The notes: generated by a model not told the origin, from the sequence alone. DNA of 64,000 bases from Raineyella sp. W15-4 (GCF_033170155.1 NZ_CP137079.1:3162001-3226000); one strand, 5' to 3'; positions 26,041 to 35,467 are shown, counted from the first letter of the stretch. Made by a program: numbers and translations.

Positions 26041-26934
26041 TCACCGGAGCGTTCGCTTGCTGCTGGCGGCATAGTGGGCCTGAGAGAAGACGCCAGAGAA
26101 CAGATCCTCATTGAGGATCTGGAGCACCATCTTGATGTTCTTGGCGGTGATCATCAGTTGATCACCGTCCATGAACTCAGCCGGGTCACCACCGCTGCGT
26201 ATGATCTCGGCACGCAGCATGTCGGCGGTGATGGTCGGAAGGTAGGGACGTCCGGAAGTGGCGAAGAACTTCCTGCGGAGGTACTGGTTACGCTGCAACG
26301 CCCCCTCCAAGATTTCGCTGCTCCCCTCCGTCATGGGAACGGCCACGGCAAGGGCAGCGACCTTCTCCCCGATCGTGGCCAACACCGCAGGCGAACTCTT
26401 GAACAACCCTTCGAATGCCGTCTTGTCGAGGACATAGACCGTCTCGGGGGTGATAATCGCGTCATACCGGTCATCGAAGGCGAACAGCGGTGTCGTCACG
26501 CGATCCAGTGCGCTGTTGAACAGGGTCGCCACTACGGAAGCCGTGGCCGATTGGACCGGGGACCGTTTCCGGATGAAGATCGTCGCGTCGTCTCCCTCTC
26601 CCACCAGGGCAGCGTGAAACCTAACGTGCCCTGACCGAAGCTCATCGACGGTCGCCAGTGGCAGCGACGCACCAACACGAATACTCTCGGCCAGATCGGT
26701 GTCCTCAAGGTCGGCGCTGACGACTTCGAGGTGGCTGAAGTCCTCCATATCCGCGTCGGGGGCGTACGGTGCCGGGTCTGTCAACGCATCAATGGCGGCT
26801 CGGGCGTGTGCCCGCAGGGCCTCGTTCACGGCAGCGGAGGTCTTGACCAAAAGAGCCCTCGTACCTGAGCGGGTCCGCCACCCGACCACCAAGTGCAGCG
26901 GTCCTTCGGCGGAGGGGAGCCCCAAGGACACCAC
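26041..26934 (-). CDS. kwaB: Kiwa defence protein KwaB (DUF4868)
   Basis: 297 residues, close to the usual KwaB length. The C-terminal half has the DUF4868 pattern: ATLFNSALDRVTTPLFAFDD, an ALQRNQYLRRKFF segment and ITAKNIKMVLQILNEDLFSG before a basic tail. It is preceded by KwaA with a 10-bp gap. The start GTG 26934 and the next codon GTG 26931 both follow CAGGAG; the second has better spacing. In characterised Kiwa, KwaB is the cytoplasmic, DNA-binding effector that works with membrane-bound KwaA after phage-induced envelope stress. The assignment rests on residues plus gene pairing. Confidence 0.8.
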   Translation of the reverse strand: MVSLGLPSAEGPLHLVVGWRTRSGTRALLVKTSAAVNEALRAHARAAIDALTDPAPYAPDADMEDFSHLEVVSADLEDTDLAESIRVGASLPLATVDELRSGHVRFHAALVGEGDDATIFIRKRSPVQSATASVVATLFNSALDRVTTPLFAFDDRYDAIITPETVYVLDKTAFEGLFKSSPAVLATIGEKVAALAVAVPMTEGSSEILEGALQRNQYLRRKFFATSGRPYLPTITADMLRAEIIRSGGDPAEFMDGDQLMITAKNIKMVLQILNEDLFSGVFSQAHYAASSKRTLR

Positions 26935-26944
26935 CGGCTCCTGT

Positions 26945-27478
26945 CTACGAAGGGGGTTCGGGAACGACCTCCTGTAGCAGCAGAATGTCGCTCGTCATAC
27001 GGAACGCTCTCACTGTAGCGCCCGCCGTCACCCTTCTCCTGCTGATCAGGTGCCCGCGGAAGTCTGCTTCGTCGGCGACTGAGTAGACAGTCCATCCGAG
27101 CAGGAACAACGTCGGGTTGACCTCGATGACGGAAGTCCTGACGTTCACCGCGTACGCGACGACAAAGAAGATGCCATACGCAACCAGGTCAAACGGGCCG
27201 GGGCTCGCAATGGTCACGAAGGGCAACAGATAACCGGCAAGGTAGCTGGATGCCCCGGCTCCGGCCGCCTTTGTCTCGGCCAGGACGTGGGTGCCCAGTG
27301 GCCCGGCGCGCTGGAAATGCATGACGAGCAGGAACCCAGCGACTCCCGCCACCGCAATGATTCCGCACACCACACGTAGCCAGACGCCCTGGAAGCGCAG
27401 CGTCAAGATTACGAACAGCGGCGCGTAGGAGGACAGAAACATGAGCGGTTTGGTCAGCCAACCGGTGCCATCAGTCAT
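26945..27478 (-). CDS. kwaA: Kiwa defence membrane protein KwaA
   Basis: 177 residues with four or five hydrophobic segments. The opening FLSSYAPLFVILTLRFQGVW (residues about 14-33) is the KwaA signature, and SSYLAGYLLPFVTIA and VNPTLFLLGWTVYSV mark later helices; a cytoplasmic C-terminal tail follows. Known KwaA forms tetramers in the inner membrane and senses phage attack. It is the first gene of a leftward operon with kwaB and the 181-residue gene. Confidence 0.78.
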   Translation of the reverse strand: MTDGTGWLTKPLMFLSSYAPLFVILTLRFQGVWLRVVCGIIAVAGVAGFLLVMHFQRAGPLGTHVLAETKAAGAGASSYLAGYLLPFVTIASPGPFDLVAYGIFFVVAYAVNVRTSVIEVNPTLFLLGWTVYSVADEADFRGHLISRRRVTAGATVRAFRMTSDILLLQEVVPEPPS

Positions 27479-27752
27479 GCTGTCACCCTACGAGGGAACA
27501 CAGACACTGCCATCACCCATTCCTTGGAGGACCAAGACGGACGACTCACGGGGCGGACAAGATAGGCGTCCGATTGTTTCTGGCCGCTCACTTGCGGACC
27601 CAAGCGGGCTACCGGGCCCCGTAGGGCGCACCGGCGTAGTGGGCGCCACTGCTGCGACGGCCGGCGTCGCGCGGCAGGGGGAGGCCACGACCCACTCGGA
27701 CGCCTATCGACCCCCCGCGAGCCGTGCATCGAGGGAGTTCAGCGCTTCGGCT
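27479..27752. other. Intergenic region between kwaA and the LacI-type gene
   Basis: About 270 bp that must hold the kwaA promoter, reading leftward, and the 3' end of the LacI-family gene. I see no convincing promoter hexamers, repeat or small gene. Confidence 0.3.
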
Positions 27753-28796
27753 TTAGCGAGGCGGAGCGGTGGATGACCGCATGATCAGTGACACCGGCAG
27801 CTTCACGCTGGTCAGGGCTCCGCCCTCTATCGCACGGATGAGCGTGTGCACCGCGGTCGAGCCCATCTGACCGAGATCCGACCTGACAGTGGTCAGGGGG
27901 ATCGGCAGCTGGGCGACGATCGGGATGTCGTTGTAGCCGATGAGTGACAGATCGCCCGGGATCGACAGGCCGCGCTGGTGTGCCGCGCCCATGACCCCTA
28001 CCGCCGCCGTGTCGTTGACGGCGAAGATCGCCGTCGGCGGATCGGCGAGCGCGAGCAGGGTGTGCGCTCCGAGTACACCTCCTTCGACCTCCCACTCGGA
28101 ATGGATCACAAGGGAATCGTCGATCTCCAGTCCGGACTCCTCGAGCGCCCTGCGATACCCGAGCAATCGGTCGTAGCCGGTCGAGGCGTGTCGCGGACCC
28201 GCCACGATACCAATACGGCGGTGCCCGAGATGAATGAGGTATTCAGTGGCTTTGCGTCCCCCCTCAAAATCATCGCTGACCACCGCCGGGATGCTGTCAC
28301 CGACATGTCGGTTCGCGGTAATGAAAGGGATCGGCAAACTCCGCAATTTGGAGATGAACAGCGCATCATCGCGGTGAAGCGAGGTTGCGATGATCCCCGA
28401 GACCTGTCGCGAGAGCAAGAAGTCCAAAGATTCCATCTGGGCGTTCATGGTGTCAGGTGGCGAGGTGAGAAGTGTCTGGTAGCCGGCATACCGCGCCGCC
28501 GCCTCGATCGACTCGCAGATCGTCGCGATGACCGTGTCGGTGAGACGCGGCATCAGAAGCCCGATGGAGTGCGAGCGGCTCGTACGCAGACCGGCCGCCA
28601 GCGAGTTGGGACGATACCCGAGGCGCCGAGCGATCTCCCGCACCTGAACCGCGGTCGGTGTCCATCCGCGAGCAGGTTCCTTCTGCCTCAACACTCGCGA
28701 GACGGTCGACACGTGTACGCCGGCCTCGCGCGCGATGTCCTTGAGCGTCACCGAGTGGGGCGACTCCGGTCGCCTCACCGGATGTTCCTTGGTCAC
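27753..28796 (-). CDS. LacI-family transcriptional regulator
   Basis: 347 residues from GTG 28796 (GGGGAG ribosome site). The HTH is VTLKDIAREAGVHVSTVSRV (residues about 16-35) followed by the hinge LGYRPNSLAAGLRT. A periplasmic-binding-protein-type sensor domain follows (IGLLMPRL, AVNDTAAVGVM, SLIGYNDIP). It is divergent from the deacetylase gene and probably represses it and the genes beyond. The effector would be a substrate or intermediate of that pathway (inference). Confidence 0.93.
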   Translation of the reverse strand: MTKEHPVRRPESPHSVTLKDIAREAGVHVSTVSRVLRQKEPARGWTPTAVQVREIARRLGYRPNSLAAGLRTSRSHSIGLLMPRLTDTVIATICESIEAAARYAGYQTLLTSPPDTMNAQMESLDFLLSRQVSGIIATSLHRDDALFISKLRSLPIPFITANRHVGDSIPAVVSDDFEGGRKATEYLIHLGHRRIGIVAGPRHASTGYDRLLGYRRALEESGLEIDDSLVIHSEWEVEGGVLGAHTLLALADPPTAIFAVNDTAAVGVMGAAHQRGLSIPGDLSLIGYNDIPIVAQLPIPLTTVRSDLGQMGSTAVHTLIRAIEGGALTSVKLPVSLIMRSSTAPPR

Positions 28797-28958
28797 CGCA
28801 CTCCCCCTCCGATGTCACCGCACGGCACCGCGACCGCGCCACCCGCTGCACCTCTCACGCAAACCATTGCAACATGTTTCCGCATTGCTCGCAAGCCACG
28901 GATCAGGTTGTTACGCCGCGAAACTCTCCGGTAATGACCGAGCCGTACGCTCAAGGCA

Positions 28959-28968
28959 CAAACGTTTG
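28959..28968. promoter_or_regulatory. Candidate LacI-family operator CAAACGTTTG
   Basis: A perfect 10-bp palindrome with the central CG typical of LacI/PurR/CcpA-type operators, 20 bp before the start of the deacetylase gene. A second partial inverted repeat (GCAAACCATTGC, near 28858-28870) lies closer to the regulator start. Binding by the 27753-28796 product is inferred from position and pattern. Confidence 0.55.
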
Positions 28969-28988
28969 CACACTAGCAAGGAGGCAAC

Positions 28989-29885
28989 GTGACCAAGAGG
29001 ATCTACGTTTCGTTCGGGATCGACATCGATGCGGTCGCCGGCTGGCTCGGCTCCTACGGAGGCGCCGACTCGCCGAATGACATCCAGCGCGGCATCTTCG
29101 CCGGGGAGGTCGGCATTCCGCGTCTGCTGAAGCTCTTCGCCCGGCACGACTTGCGCACCACCTGGTTCATCCCCGGGCACTCTCTGGAGACCTTCCCCGA
29201 GCAGTGCCGGATGATCGTCGATCAGGGGCACGAAGTGGGCGGACACGGCTACTCCCACGAGAATCCAGTGGCCATGACCCCGGACCAGGAGCACGCGGTC
29301 GTCGAGAAGGCCACCGAGCTTCTGGTCAAGCTCACCGGCACCCAGCCCAGGGGATACACGGCCCCCTGGTGGGAGATGAGTTCCTACACCCCGACCGTGC
29401 TGAAGGAGTTCGGCTACACGTACGACCACTCGCAGTCGCACAAGGACTTCGTGCCGTGGTATTCGCGAGTCGGCGAGACCTGGACACCCATCGACTACTC
29501 GAAGTCACCCGACTACTGGATGAAGCCGTTGGAGTTCGGCAAGGAGATCGACCTCGTCGAGGTGGCTGCAAACTGGTACGTGGACGACCTTCCTCCGATG
29601 ATGTTCATCAAGTCCTCGCCGAACTCGCACGGTTTTGTGTCGCCGCGGGACATCGAGGATCTGTGGCGGGACCAGTTCGACTGGGTGTATCGCGAGCTCG
29701 ATTACGCGGTGTTCCCCATCACGATCCACCCCGACGTTTCCGGCCGACCTCAGGTGCTCCTCATGCTCGAACGCCTGATCGAGTACATGAAGGGCTTCGA
29801 AGGCGTCGAATTCGTCACCATGGGCGAGATCGCCGACGACTTCAGGCAACGCTTCCCCTTCGGCAGTGAGTATTTGGAGGGTTGA
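28989..29885 (+). CDS. CE4 polysaccharide-deacetylase-family hydrolase (HpPgdA/PuuE/imidase-like)
   Basis: 298 residues from GTG 28989 after AAGGAGG. The NodB fold shows the metal Asp pair in [11 protein letters not shown] (Asp12, Asp14), the HxxxH of [10 protein letters not shown] (about residues 86-90), the [10 protein letters not shown] active-site loop, and a late [11 protein letters not shown] His. This subgroup includes allantoinase-like and cyclic-imide hydrolases rather than secreted chitin deacetylases; there is no signal peptide. The TGA stop lies exactly where the IS21-family element begins, so the last residues may have been altered by the insertion. Confidence 0.8.
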   Translation: MTKRIYVSFGIDIDAVAGWLGSYGGADSPNDIQRGIFAGEVGIPRLLKLFARHDLRTTWFIPGHSLETFPEQCRMIVDQGHEVGGHGYSHENPVAMTPDQEHAVVEKATELLVKLTGTQPRGYTAPWWEMSSYTPTVLKEFGYTYDHSQSHKDFVPWYSRVGETWTPIDYSKSPDYWMKPLEFGKEIDLVEVAANWYVDDLPPMMFIKSSPNSHGFVSPRDIEDLWRDQFDWVYRELDYAVFPITIHPDVSGRPQVLLMLERLIEYMKGFEGVEFVTMGEIADDFRQRFPFGSEYLEG

Positions 29886-29998
29886 GCGCCACCAGTTATT
29901 GACGTTGAGCGCCACCGGTTATCGGGCTTGGGCGCCACCGGTTGGTGCGGGTGAGCGCCAGCGGCGGTGGGTGGGTGCCGCTGGCGCTCAGCGTGGGG

Positions 29999-30751
29999 TC
30001 AGAGGGTCTGGGTCTGGGCCGCTCGTTCTCGCATGTTGATGGGTCCGGTGTTGATCCAGATCGCGGTGTGGACGATCCGGTCCATGATCGCGTCGGCGCG
30101 GACTCCGCCGCCGAGGCGCTGGTGCCAGTCCTTCTTGGGGTACTGGGTGGCGAACACGGTCGAGCCGGTGTCGTGGCGGCGTTCCATCAGTTCGAGCAGC
30201 ATCGTCCGGGTGGCCTCGTCGGGCTGGTCGAGGAGCCACTCGTCCAGCACGAGGAGGTTGAACGCGGCGTACTTGCGCAGGAACTTGGTGGCGCCCTGGG
30301 TCTGGTCGCGGGCCAGGGTCCAGGCCTCGACCAGGTCGGGCATCCGGATCACGTGGGCCCGGATCCGGTGGTGGCAGGCGTTGCGGGCCAGCGCGGAGGC
30401 GAGGTAGGACTTGCCCGAGCCGGTGAAGCCTTCCAGGACCACGCTGCGGTTGGCGGTGATGAACCGGCAGGTCGCCAGTTCGGCCAGGACAGTGCGGTCC
30501 AGGCCGCGTTGTTCGATCAGGTCGAGGGCGCGTAGGTCTGCGTTCGGGTAACGCAGCCCGGCCCGGCGGATCAGGCCGGCGACCTTGGTATCGGTGAACG
30601 CGCCGTGCGCGTCGTCGACCGCGAGCCGGACCCGTTCGGCGAACGGCAGATCCATGGTGAGGGCGTCGTCCTGGGCCTCGAGCGCGTCGGCCAGGTCGCC
30701 GACGCCCATCTCGCGCAGCTTGCGCTTGGTCTCCATGTCCAGGGCGCTCAT
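29999..30751 (-). CDS. istB: IS21-family helper ATPase IstB
   Basis: 250 residues from ATG 30751, which overlaps the istA stop by 4 bp. It is a AAA+ ATPase with the Walker A motif LEGFTGSGKSYLASAL and Walker B LLVLDEWLLD, and the conserved STVFATQYPKKDWHQRLG region. It delivers target DNA to IstA. Confidence 0.93.
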   Translation of the reverse strand: MSALDMETKRKLREMGVGDLADALEAQDDALTMDLPFAERVRLAVDDAHGAFTDTKVAGLIRRAGLRYPNADLRALDLIEQRGLDRTVLAELATCRFITANRSVVLEGFTGSGKSYLASALARNACHHRIRAHVIRMPDLVEAWTLARDQTQGATKFLRKYAAFNLLVLDEWLLDQPDEATRTMLLELMERRHDTGSTVFATQYPKKDWHQRLGGGVRADAIMDRIVHTAIWINTGPINMRERAAQTQTL

Positions 30752-32310
30752 CGGGATCCTCCGGCGTAGTAGTCGGCCCCACGAACGAACCCGGCGTCGG
30801 CGCTCTCGCGCGGTGGTGGGGTGTGGTCGGGGCGGGTCTTGTCCTGCCCGGTCGCCAGGATCGGGGCCAGGTGGGCGTAGCGCGGTGTTCGGATGCCCGC
30901 CGTGAGCGCGATCCGGCTGGCGGCCTCTAGCCTCGGTGCCGAGTAGCGCCGCGACAGGCGTAGGACGGCCAGGGCCGCATTCAGGCCCTGCTCCTCGATC
31001 GTCACGGACGCGAAGATCCGATCCACGACGGTGGTGGTGTCGGGGCCGATGCGGCCCGCCCAGGCCCTGACCCGGTCCGGATCCCATTCTCGCCAGGGCT
31101 TGCCGTCGGGCAGGTCGGCGGGCCGGGTGCGGTACTGGTTGACCGCCGTGGCCGCCAGCAGCGGGTGGGACGCGAGGCGTTCGTCGTGGCGCCAGACCTC
31201 CAGCGTGGTGTCGCTGATCCGCAGGTCGACATGGGTCCCGATGTGGACGAACGGCACCGAGTAGCGATTCTTGGCCCAGACCACGTGCCCGTCGCGGCCG
31301 ACCCGCCGGCCCCGGACCCACTGGGAGATCTCGAACGCCACGACCGGCAGCGGGCGCAGCAGCGGCGCCTCCTCGCTGGTGAACACCGAGGTCCGTGAGC
31401 CTGCGCGCTTCTGGAAGGGTGTGGCGTTGTAGTCGGCCAGCCGTTCCCGGATCGCGGCCCGCAACTGCGTCAGGGTCGTGAACGTCTCCTCGCGCAGCGC
31501 GGCGATCACAGCGGTGGCGATGTTGCCGACCGTGTTCTCCACACTCGCCTTGTCCTTCGGTTTGCGGACCCGCCCCGGCAGCACGGCCGCCGAGTAGTGC
31601 GCGGCGAGTTCTCGGTAGGCGTCGTTCAGGACAATCTCACCCTCACGGGGGTGGGTGATCACGCCGGTCTTCAGGTTGTCCGACACGATCCGGGGCACCG
31701 AACCGCCGAAGAACTCGAACATCGCCACATGCGCCCTTAGCCAACTGTCCTGACGCATGTCCACGGTCGGCTCCACGAACGCATACCGGCTGAACGGCAG
31801 ACACCCCACGAACAGATACACCCGCTGCGACGTCCCTGCCACCGGATCGACCAGGCGCATCGTGGGGCCCGACCAATCGACCTCGACAGTCCTGCCGGCC
31901 TTGTGACCGACCCGCGAGGACGCGCCGGTCACCAGCAGATACCGGCCGTAGGACTTGCAGAACCGGTCATAGCCCATCGCCACACCCCCGGCACCCGTCG
32001 TGGCGTCGACGTACTCGGCGTGCAGCAGCCGCAGCGTCACCCCGACCCGCGCCAACTCCCGGTGCACCCGGGCCCAGTCCGGCTCGCTGAACACACTCAC
32101 GTGCTCGTCCCGGCCCGGGAACAACAACGAGTAGACCTCGGCATCAGTCAAGTCGGCGACCTCATCCCAGCCGACCCCAGCCTGATCAGCAGCGTCGATC
32201 ACCGCCGCGACGCTGTGACGCGACATCTGCTGGGACGCGGCGATCGCTCGCCCTGACAGGCCCTCGGCCCGGAGGCGAAGCACGGACTTCGCCTGAATCC
32301 TTCGTACCAT
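30748..32310 (-). CDS. istA: IS21-family transposase IstA
   Basis: 520 residues from ATG 32310 (AAGGAG ribosome site). An N-terminal HTH (LSGRAIAASQQMSRHSVAAV) precedes a DDE integrase core: VEVDWSGPTMRL (first Asp), IVSDNLKTGV (second Asp) and PKDKASVENTVG (Glu). A C-terminal beta domain (WAKNRYSVPFVHIG) follows. A slightly longer frame to 32343 lacks a ribosome site. Confidence 0.93.
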   Translation of the reverse strand: MVRRIQAKSVLRLRAEGLSGRAIAASQQMSRHSVAAVIDAADQAGVGWDEVADLTDAEVYSLLFPGRDEHVSVFSEPDWARVHRELARVGVTLRLLHAEYVDATTGAGGVAMGYDRFCKSYGRYLLVTGASSRVGHKAGRTVEVDWSGPTMRLVDPVAGTSQRVYLFVGCLPFSRYAFVEPTVDMRQDSWLRAHVAMFEFFGGSVPRIVSDNLKTGVITHPREGEIVLNDAYRELAAHYSAAVLPGRVRKPKDKASVENTVGNIATAVIAALREETFTTLTQLRAAIRERLADYNATPFQKRAGSRTSVFTSEEAPLLRPLPVVAFEISQWVRGRRVGRDGHVVWAKNRYSVPFVHIGTHVDLRISDTTLEVWRHDERLASHPLLAATAVNQYRTRPADLPDGKPWREWDPDRVRAWAGRIGPDTTTVVDRIFASVTIEEQGLNAALAVLRLSRRYSAPRLEAASRIALTAGIRTPRYAHLAPILATGQDKTRPDHTPPPRESADAGFVRGADYYAGGSR

Positions 32311-32505
32311 TGCGATACTCCTTCTGCCATGCGGTAGGCGCATGGCAGAAGGAGCCTGACAGGGCGGCGCCGAACCACGCCAACCCCGGCGCTCACGTCG
32401 AATAATCCCTGCCCCGGACGGTGGCGCTCGAACCCACTACCGGTGGTGCCCCTGAGGCCGAATATTCACGGCAGCGATCAGCGGCCCGCTGACTACTGAT
32501 CGATC

Positions 32506-33051
32506 ATGTGTGGGATGTGCGCGGCGGGCGGATCAGCCCAGGACTGGTTCACGGCCGGGATCGAGGACAGCGCCCGAGGGCGGCTCAGGGTGAGGACGGC
32601 GGTGGCAGCCCTGTTGACGCCACTGGTCGACGCGAGGCGACACCGGGTTGTGTACGACCCCCAGACCCGATCCTGGCTGGTCAGGCAGGCAACCGGTCGG
32701 TGCACGCGCCACACCTCGCTCGACGGGCTTATCGACCACTTTCTGAGCGACCGGTCGCTCCAGGAGGAGGCCGTCATCAGGATGCTCGCCGCGCACACAT
32801 CATCAGAACGGATCCCTGAGGACCGGCGCACGACGACGGCAGTCCAGCTGGACGACACGGGATGGGCCGCGTTCGGGATCTGGATCTCCAGCCGGCGGCG
32901 GGACCCTCCGGCGTCAGGAGCACATGAGCGCTATCGCGTCGTGACACCCGGTGGGCGGCTGTCGGTCTGGCACGACGGAGAAGCCGTGCACAGTGCAGCG
33001 GACCTCGCCCGCGATGCGCCCCAGGGATCCGAACTCACGATTCGGAGTTGA
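32506..33051 (+). CDS. Unknown 181-residue protein before the asparaginase gene
   Basis: Starts MCGMCAAGGSAQDWFTAG, with a CxxC near the N-terminus, then RLRVRTAVAALLTPLVDAR and a basic middle (QATGRCTRHTSLDGLIDHFL). No signal peptide or membrane helix. It lies 50 bp beyond the IS21 end and 4 bp before the asparaginase GTG, so it is likely the upstream member of that operon. No ribosome site is evident before ATG 32506. Function unknown. Confidence 0.55.
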   Translation: MCGMCAAGGSAQDWFTAGIEDSARGRLRVRTAVAALLTPLVDARRHRVVYDPQTRSWLVRQATGRCTRHTSLDGLIDHFLSDRSLQEEAVIRMLAAHTSSERIPEDRRTTTAVQLDDTGWAAFGIWISSRRRDPPASGAHERYRVVTPGGRLSVWHDGEAVHSAADLARDAPQGSELTIRS

Positions 33052-33055
33052 CCAA

Positions 33056-34048
33056 GTGAATGTCAAGACAGCACACAAAACCATCGGGTACCTCGCAACC
33101 GGAGGAACGATCTCGAGCACACCGGCGTCCGCCGGAGCGGGGGTGACGCCCAGCCTGACGGCGGAGGACCTGATCGCCGCAGCACATCCCGAGACGGATG
33201 GGGTGGCCTTCGTAGCCGAGCAGATCTCGCAACTGGCGAGCTCCTCGTTCGACTTCCGGCTCCTGCGGACGCTGCACGGGAGAGTCACTCATCTCGCCCG
33301 GGAAGGCGTCGACGGGATCGTGATCACCCAGGGGACCGACACGTTGGAGGAGACCGCGTTCTTCTTCAACTCGGTGTGGGACAGAACGACTCCGGTGGTG
33401 CTGACCGGCGCAATGCGCAACCCGGGCGAGATCGGCGCCGACGGCGCAAGGAATCTTCGCACCGCCGTGGCCGTCGCGAGCGACCCGGCGTTCGTCGGGC
33501 TCGGCCCTCTGGTCGTGATGAACGACGAGGTGTTCGCCGCCGGCGCCGTTCGCAAGGCGCACACCAGCGCGGTCGACGCCTTTGTGTCGACCGCGGGGAC
33601 AGCCATCGGGATGGTCACCGAGGGGACACCACGACTGTTCAGCACACCGCGGCGCAGCGACCCCCAACGCTATGGAGCCGGTGACCCCAAGGTGGCCCTC
33701 TACCGCTGCTCCCTCGGCGACTCCGACGACATCCTCCGGATGATCGAGGACGGCGATTTCGACGGCCTCGTGATCGAAGGATTCGGCGGCGGACATGTGC
33801 CGGCATGGCAGATGCCCACCATCGAGCGAATCGCAGGCCGGATGCCAGTGGTGCTCAGCTCGCGGACGGGTCAGGGGTCGGTCCTGGAACGGACCTACGG
33901 ATTCCCCGGCAGCGAGACCGATCTTCGCCGCCACGGCCTCGTCCCGAGCGGCACACTCAACGGCCTGCAGGCCCGAATTTTGCTCTGGATTCTGCTGTCC
34001 CGGAGTGCAGGCCCCCAGGAGATCCGGGAGGCATACGCAGCATGCTGA
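33056..34048 (+). CDS. L-asparaginase/glutaminase-type amidohydrolase
   Basis: 330 residues. The first catalytic Thr sits in GYLATGGTISS (about residue 16) and the second in ITQGTDTLEETAFFF (about residue 94), the two signatures of type I/II asparaginases; no signal peptide, so cytoplasmic. GTG 33056 follows CGGAG at 8 bases; the frame extends 35 codons upstream but only across the preceding gene. In this cluster it may hydrolyse a half-amide produced by the CE4 hydrolase rather than asparagine itself (inference). Confidence 0.88.
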   Translation: MNVKTAHKTIGYLATGGTISSTPASAGAGVTPSLTAEDLIAAAHPETDGVAFVAEQISQLASSSFDFRLLRTLHGRVTHLAREGVDGIVITQGTDTLEETAFFFNSVWDRTTPVVLTGAMRNPGEIGADGARNLRTAVAVASDPAFVGLGPLVVMNDEVFAAGAVRKAHTSAVDAFVSTAGTAIGMVTEGTPRLFSTPRRSDPQRYGAGDPKVALYRCSLGDSDDILRMIEDGDFDGLVIEGFGGGHVPAWQMPTIERIAGRMPVVLSSRTGQGSVLERTYGFPGSETDLRRHGLVPSGTLNGLQARILLWILLSRSAGPQEIREAYAAC

Positions 34049-34117
34049 CCGGCCCCGGCAGACATCACCCGAGTATTCACGACCAGATGAGAACCAGGTA
34101 AGAAAGGACCAACGACC

Positions 34118-35467
34118 ATGACAATCAAGGAAACCCTTGCGCCCGACGGACTTGACCTCAGCTCCGGCAGTTTCGCAAAGATCCCGACCCGCGAGGTGAG
34201 GCGTGGAGGGACCCTGGCGTTCTTCGCGTGGACACTCGCGGTGTACGACTTCATCCTGTTCGGCACCCTCCTGCCGAGGATCAAGGAGAGCTTCGGCTGG
34301 AGCGAGACCACGGCACTCCTCGCCAACACGCTCGTCTCGATCGGCGTGTTCATCGTGGTGATCCTGGTCGGCCTCGTGGTCGATCGGATCGGACGCCGGC
34401 GCGGCATGATGATCACCGTCGGAGGCGCGGCCGCATCCTCCTTCCTCACCGGCATCTCGACCGGCATGGCCTCGCTCGTCGGCTTCCGGGCGCTGTCCGG
34501 ATTCGGCATGGCCGAGCAGTCGGTCAACGCGACCTACCTCAACGAGGTCCTTGCCCTCGCCGAGTCCGAGAAGATCCGCCGCAACCGCGGCTTCATCTAC
34601 AGCTTCGTCCAGACCGGATGGCCCATCGGCGCCCTCCTCGCTGCCGCGTTCATCGCCGGGATCAACGGCATCTTCGGGGAAGGGTCCTGGCGCTTGTCGT
34701 TCATCATCGCCACCGTCCCGGCACTCTTCGTCCTGCTGCTCCGCAAGGGGATCAAGGAGACCCCGCAGTATCGACTCCACCGGTATCTCGACGGTTTGGT
34801 GAAGCAGGGCCGGAAGGCCGAAGCGGAGGAGATCGCGACGAACTTCGGCATCACCCTCAAGCAGGGCAGCGCCCTCCGCGAGATCTTCGATGCCCGCAAC
34901 CGGCGAAACACGATCGTGCTCTCGCTCGCCTGGATCGTGAACTACTTCGGTATCTCGACGACGTCGATCCTCGGCACAACGATGCTCGAAGGGGTGAAGG
35001 GCGTCTCGGCGAACTACTCCCTGCTCATTGTCGTCCTGTCCAACATTGTCGGCGCCATGGGATACATCTTCCACGGATGGCTCGGTGACAAGATCGGACG
35101 CAAGAAGGTCATCATCCTCGGCTGGATCCTGGCGGGTGGGTTCTGGGCAGCCTTCGTCCTCGGTCCCAGCAACATCGCCTTCACGATGATCACCTACATG
35201 GGCACGCTGTTCTTCCTTCTCGGCCCGTACGCAGCGATCCTCTTCTACCAGGCGGAGTGCTTCGGGTCGCGCGTCCGCGGCACCGGTTCGAGCTTCATCG
35301 CCTCCATGGGACAGCCGGGCACGATCATCGCCTCGGCAGCGCTCACCGGGCTGGTCGCTTCCGGGACCGGACTGGGCACGGCAGCGCTCTGGGTGGGCGC
35401 CGGGGGCATGGTGCTCTCCGGCCTGCTCGTCCTCGGTGCCAAGCACGTCGAGGCGGTGCGGCACTGA
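34118..35467 (+). CDS. MFS metabolite:H+ symporter
   Basis: 449 residues with 12 predicted helices. The loop 2-3 motif is GLVVDRIGRRRGMM and the loop 8-9 counterpart GWLGDKIGRKKV, as in the sugar/aromatic-acid porter branch of the MFS. AAAGGA lies 9 bases before ATG 34118, and the stop shares a base with the next gene (TGATG). It presumably imports the compound degraded by the surrounding enzymes; the substrate is not evident. Confidence 0.87.
   Translation: MTIKETLAPDGLDLSSGSFAKIPTREVRRGGTLAFFAWTLAVYDFILFGTLLPRIKESFGWSETTALLANTLVSIGVFIVVILVGLVVDRIGRRRGMMITVGGAAASSFLTGISTGMASLVGFRALSGFGMAEQSVNATYLNEVLALAESEKIRRNRGFIYSFVQTGWPIGALLAAAFIAGINGIFGEGSWRLSFIIATVPALFVLLLRKGIKETPQYRLHRYLDGLVKQGRKAEAEEIATNFGITLKQGSALREIFDARNRRNTIVLSLAWIVNYFGISTTSILGTTMLEGVKGVSANYSLLIVVLSNIVGAMGYIFHGWLGDKIGRKKVIILGWILAGGFWAAFVLGPSNIAFTMITYMGTLFFLLGPYAAILFYQAECFGSRVRGTGSSFIASMGQPGTIIASAALTGLVASGTGLGTAALWVGAGGMVLSGLLVLGAKHVEAVRH

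Larger units (their letters stand above)
29883..32455 (-). mobile_element. IS21-family insertion sequence (ends approximate)
   Basis: About 2.57 kb with istA-istB in leftward orientation. The ends carry multiple related repeats, as IS21 elements do: GAGCGCCACCAGTTATTG, GAGCGCCACCGGTTATCG and GGGCGCCACCGGTTGGTG on the left; GAGCGCCACCGTCCGG and GGGCACCACCGGTAGTG (inverted) on the right. No target duplication could be fixed, so both ends are uncertain by several bases. It separates the CE4 hydrolase from the asparaginase cluster. Confidence 0.85.

Noticed and set aside
33035-35464. 809-codon antisense frame across the asparaginase and transporter genes
   Set aside because: Composition (Asp/Glu/His/Arg-rich) is that of a shadow frame; the + strand genes have complete catalytic and membrane motifs.
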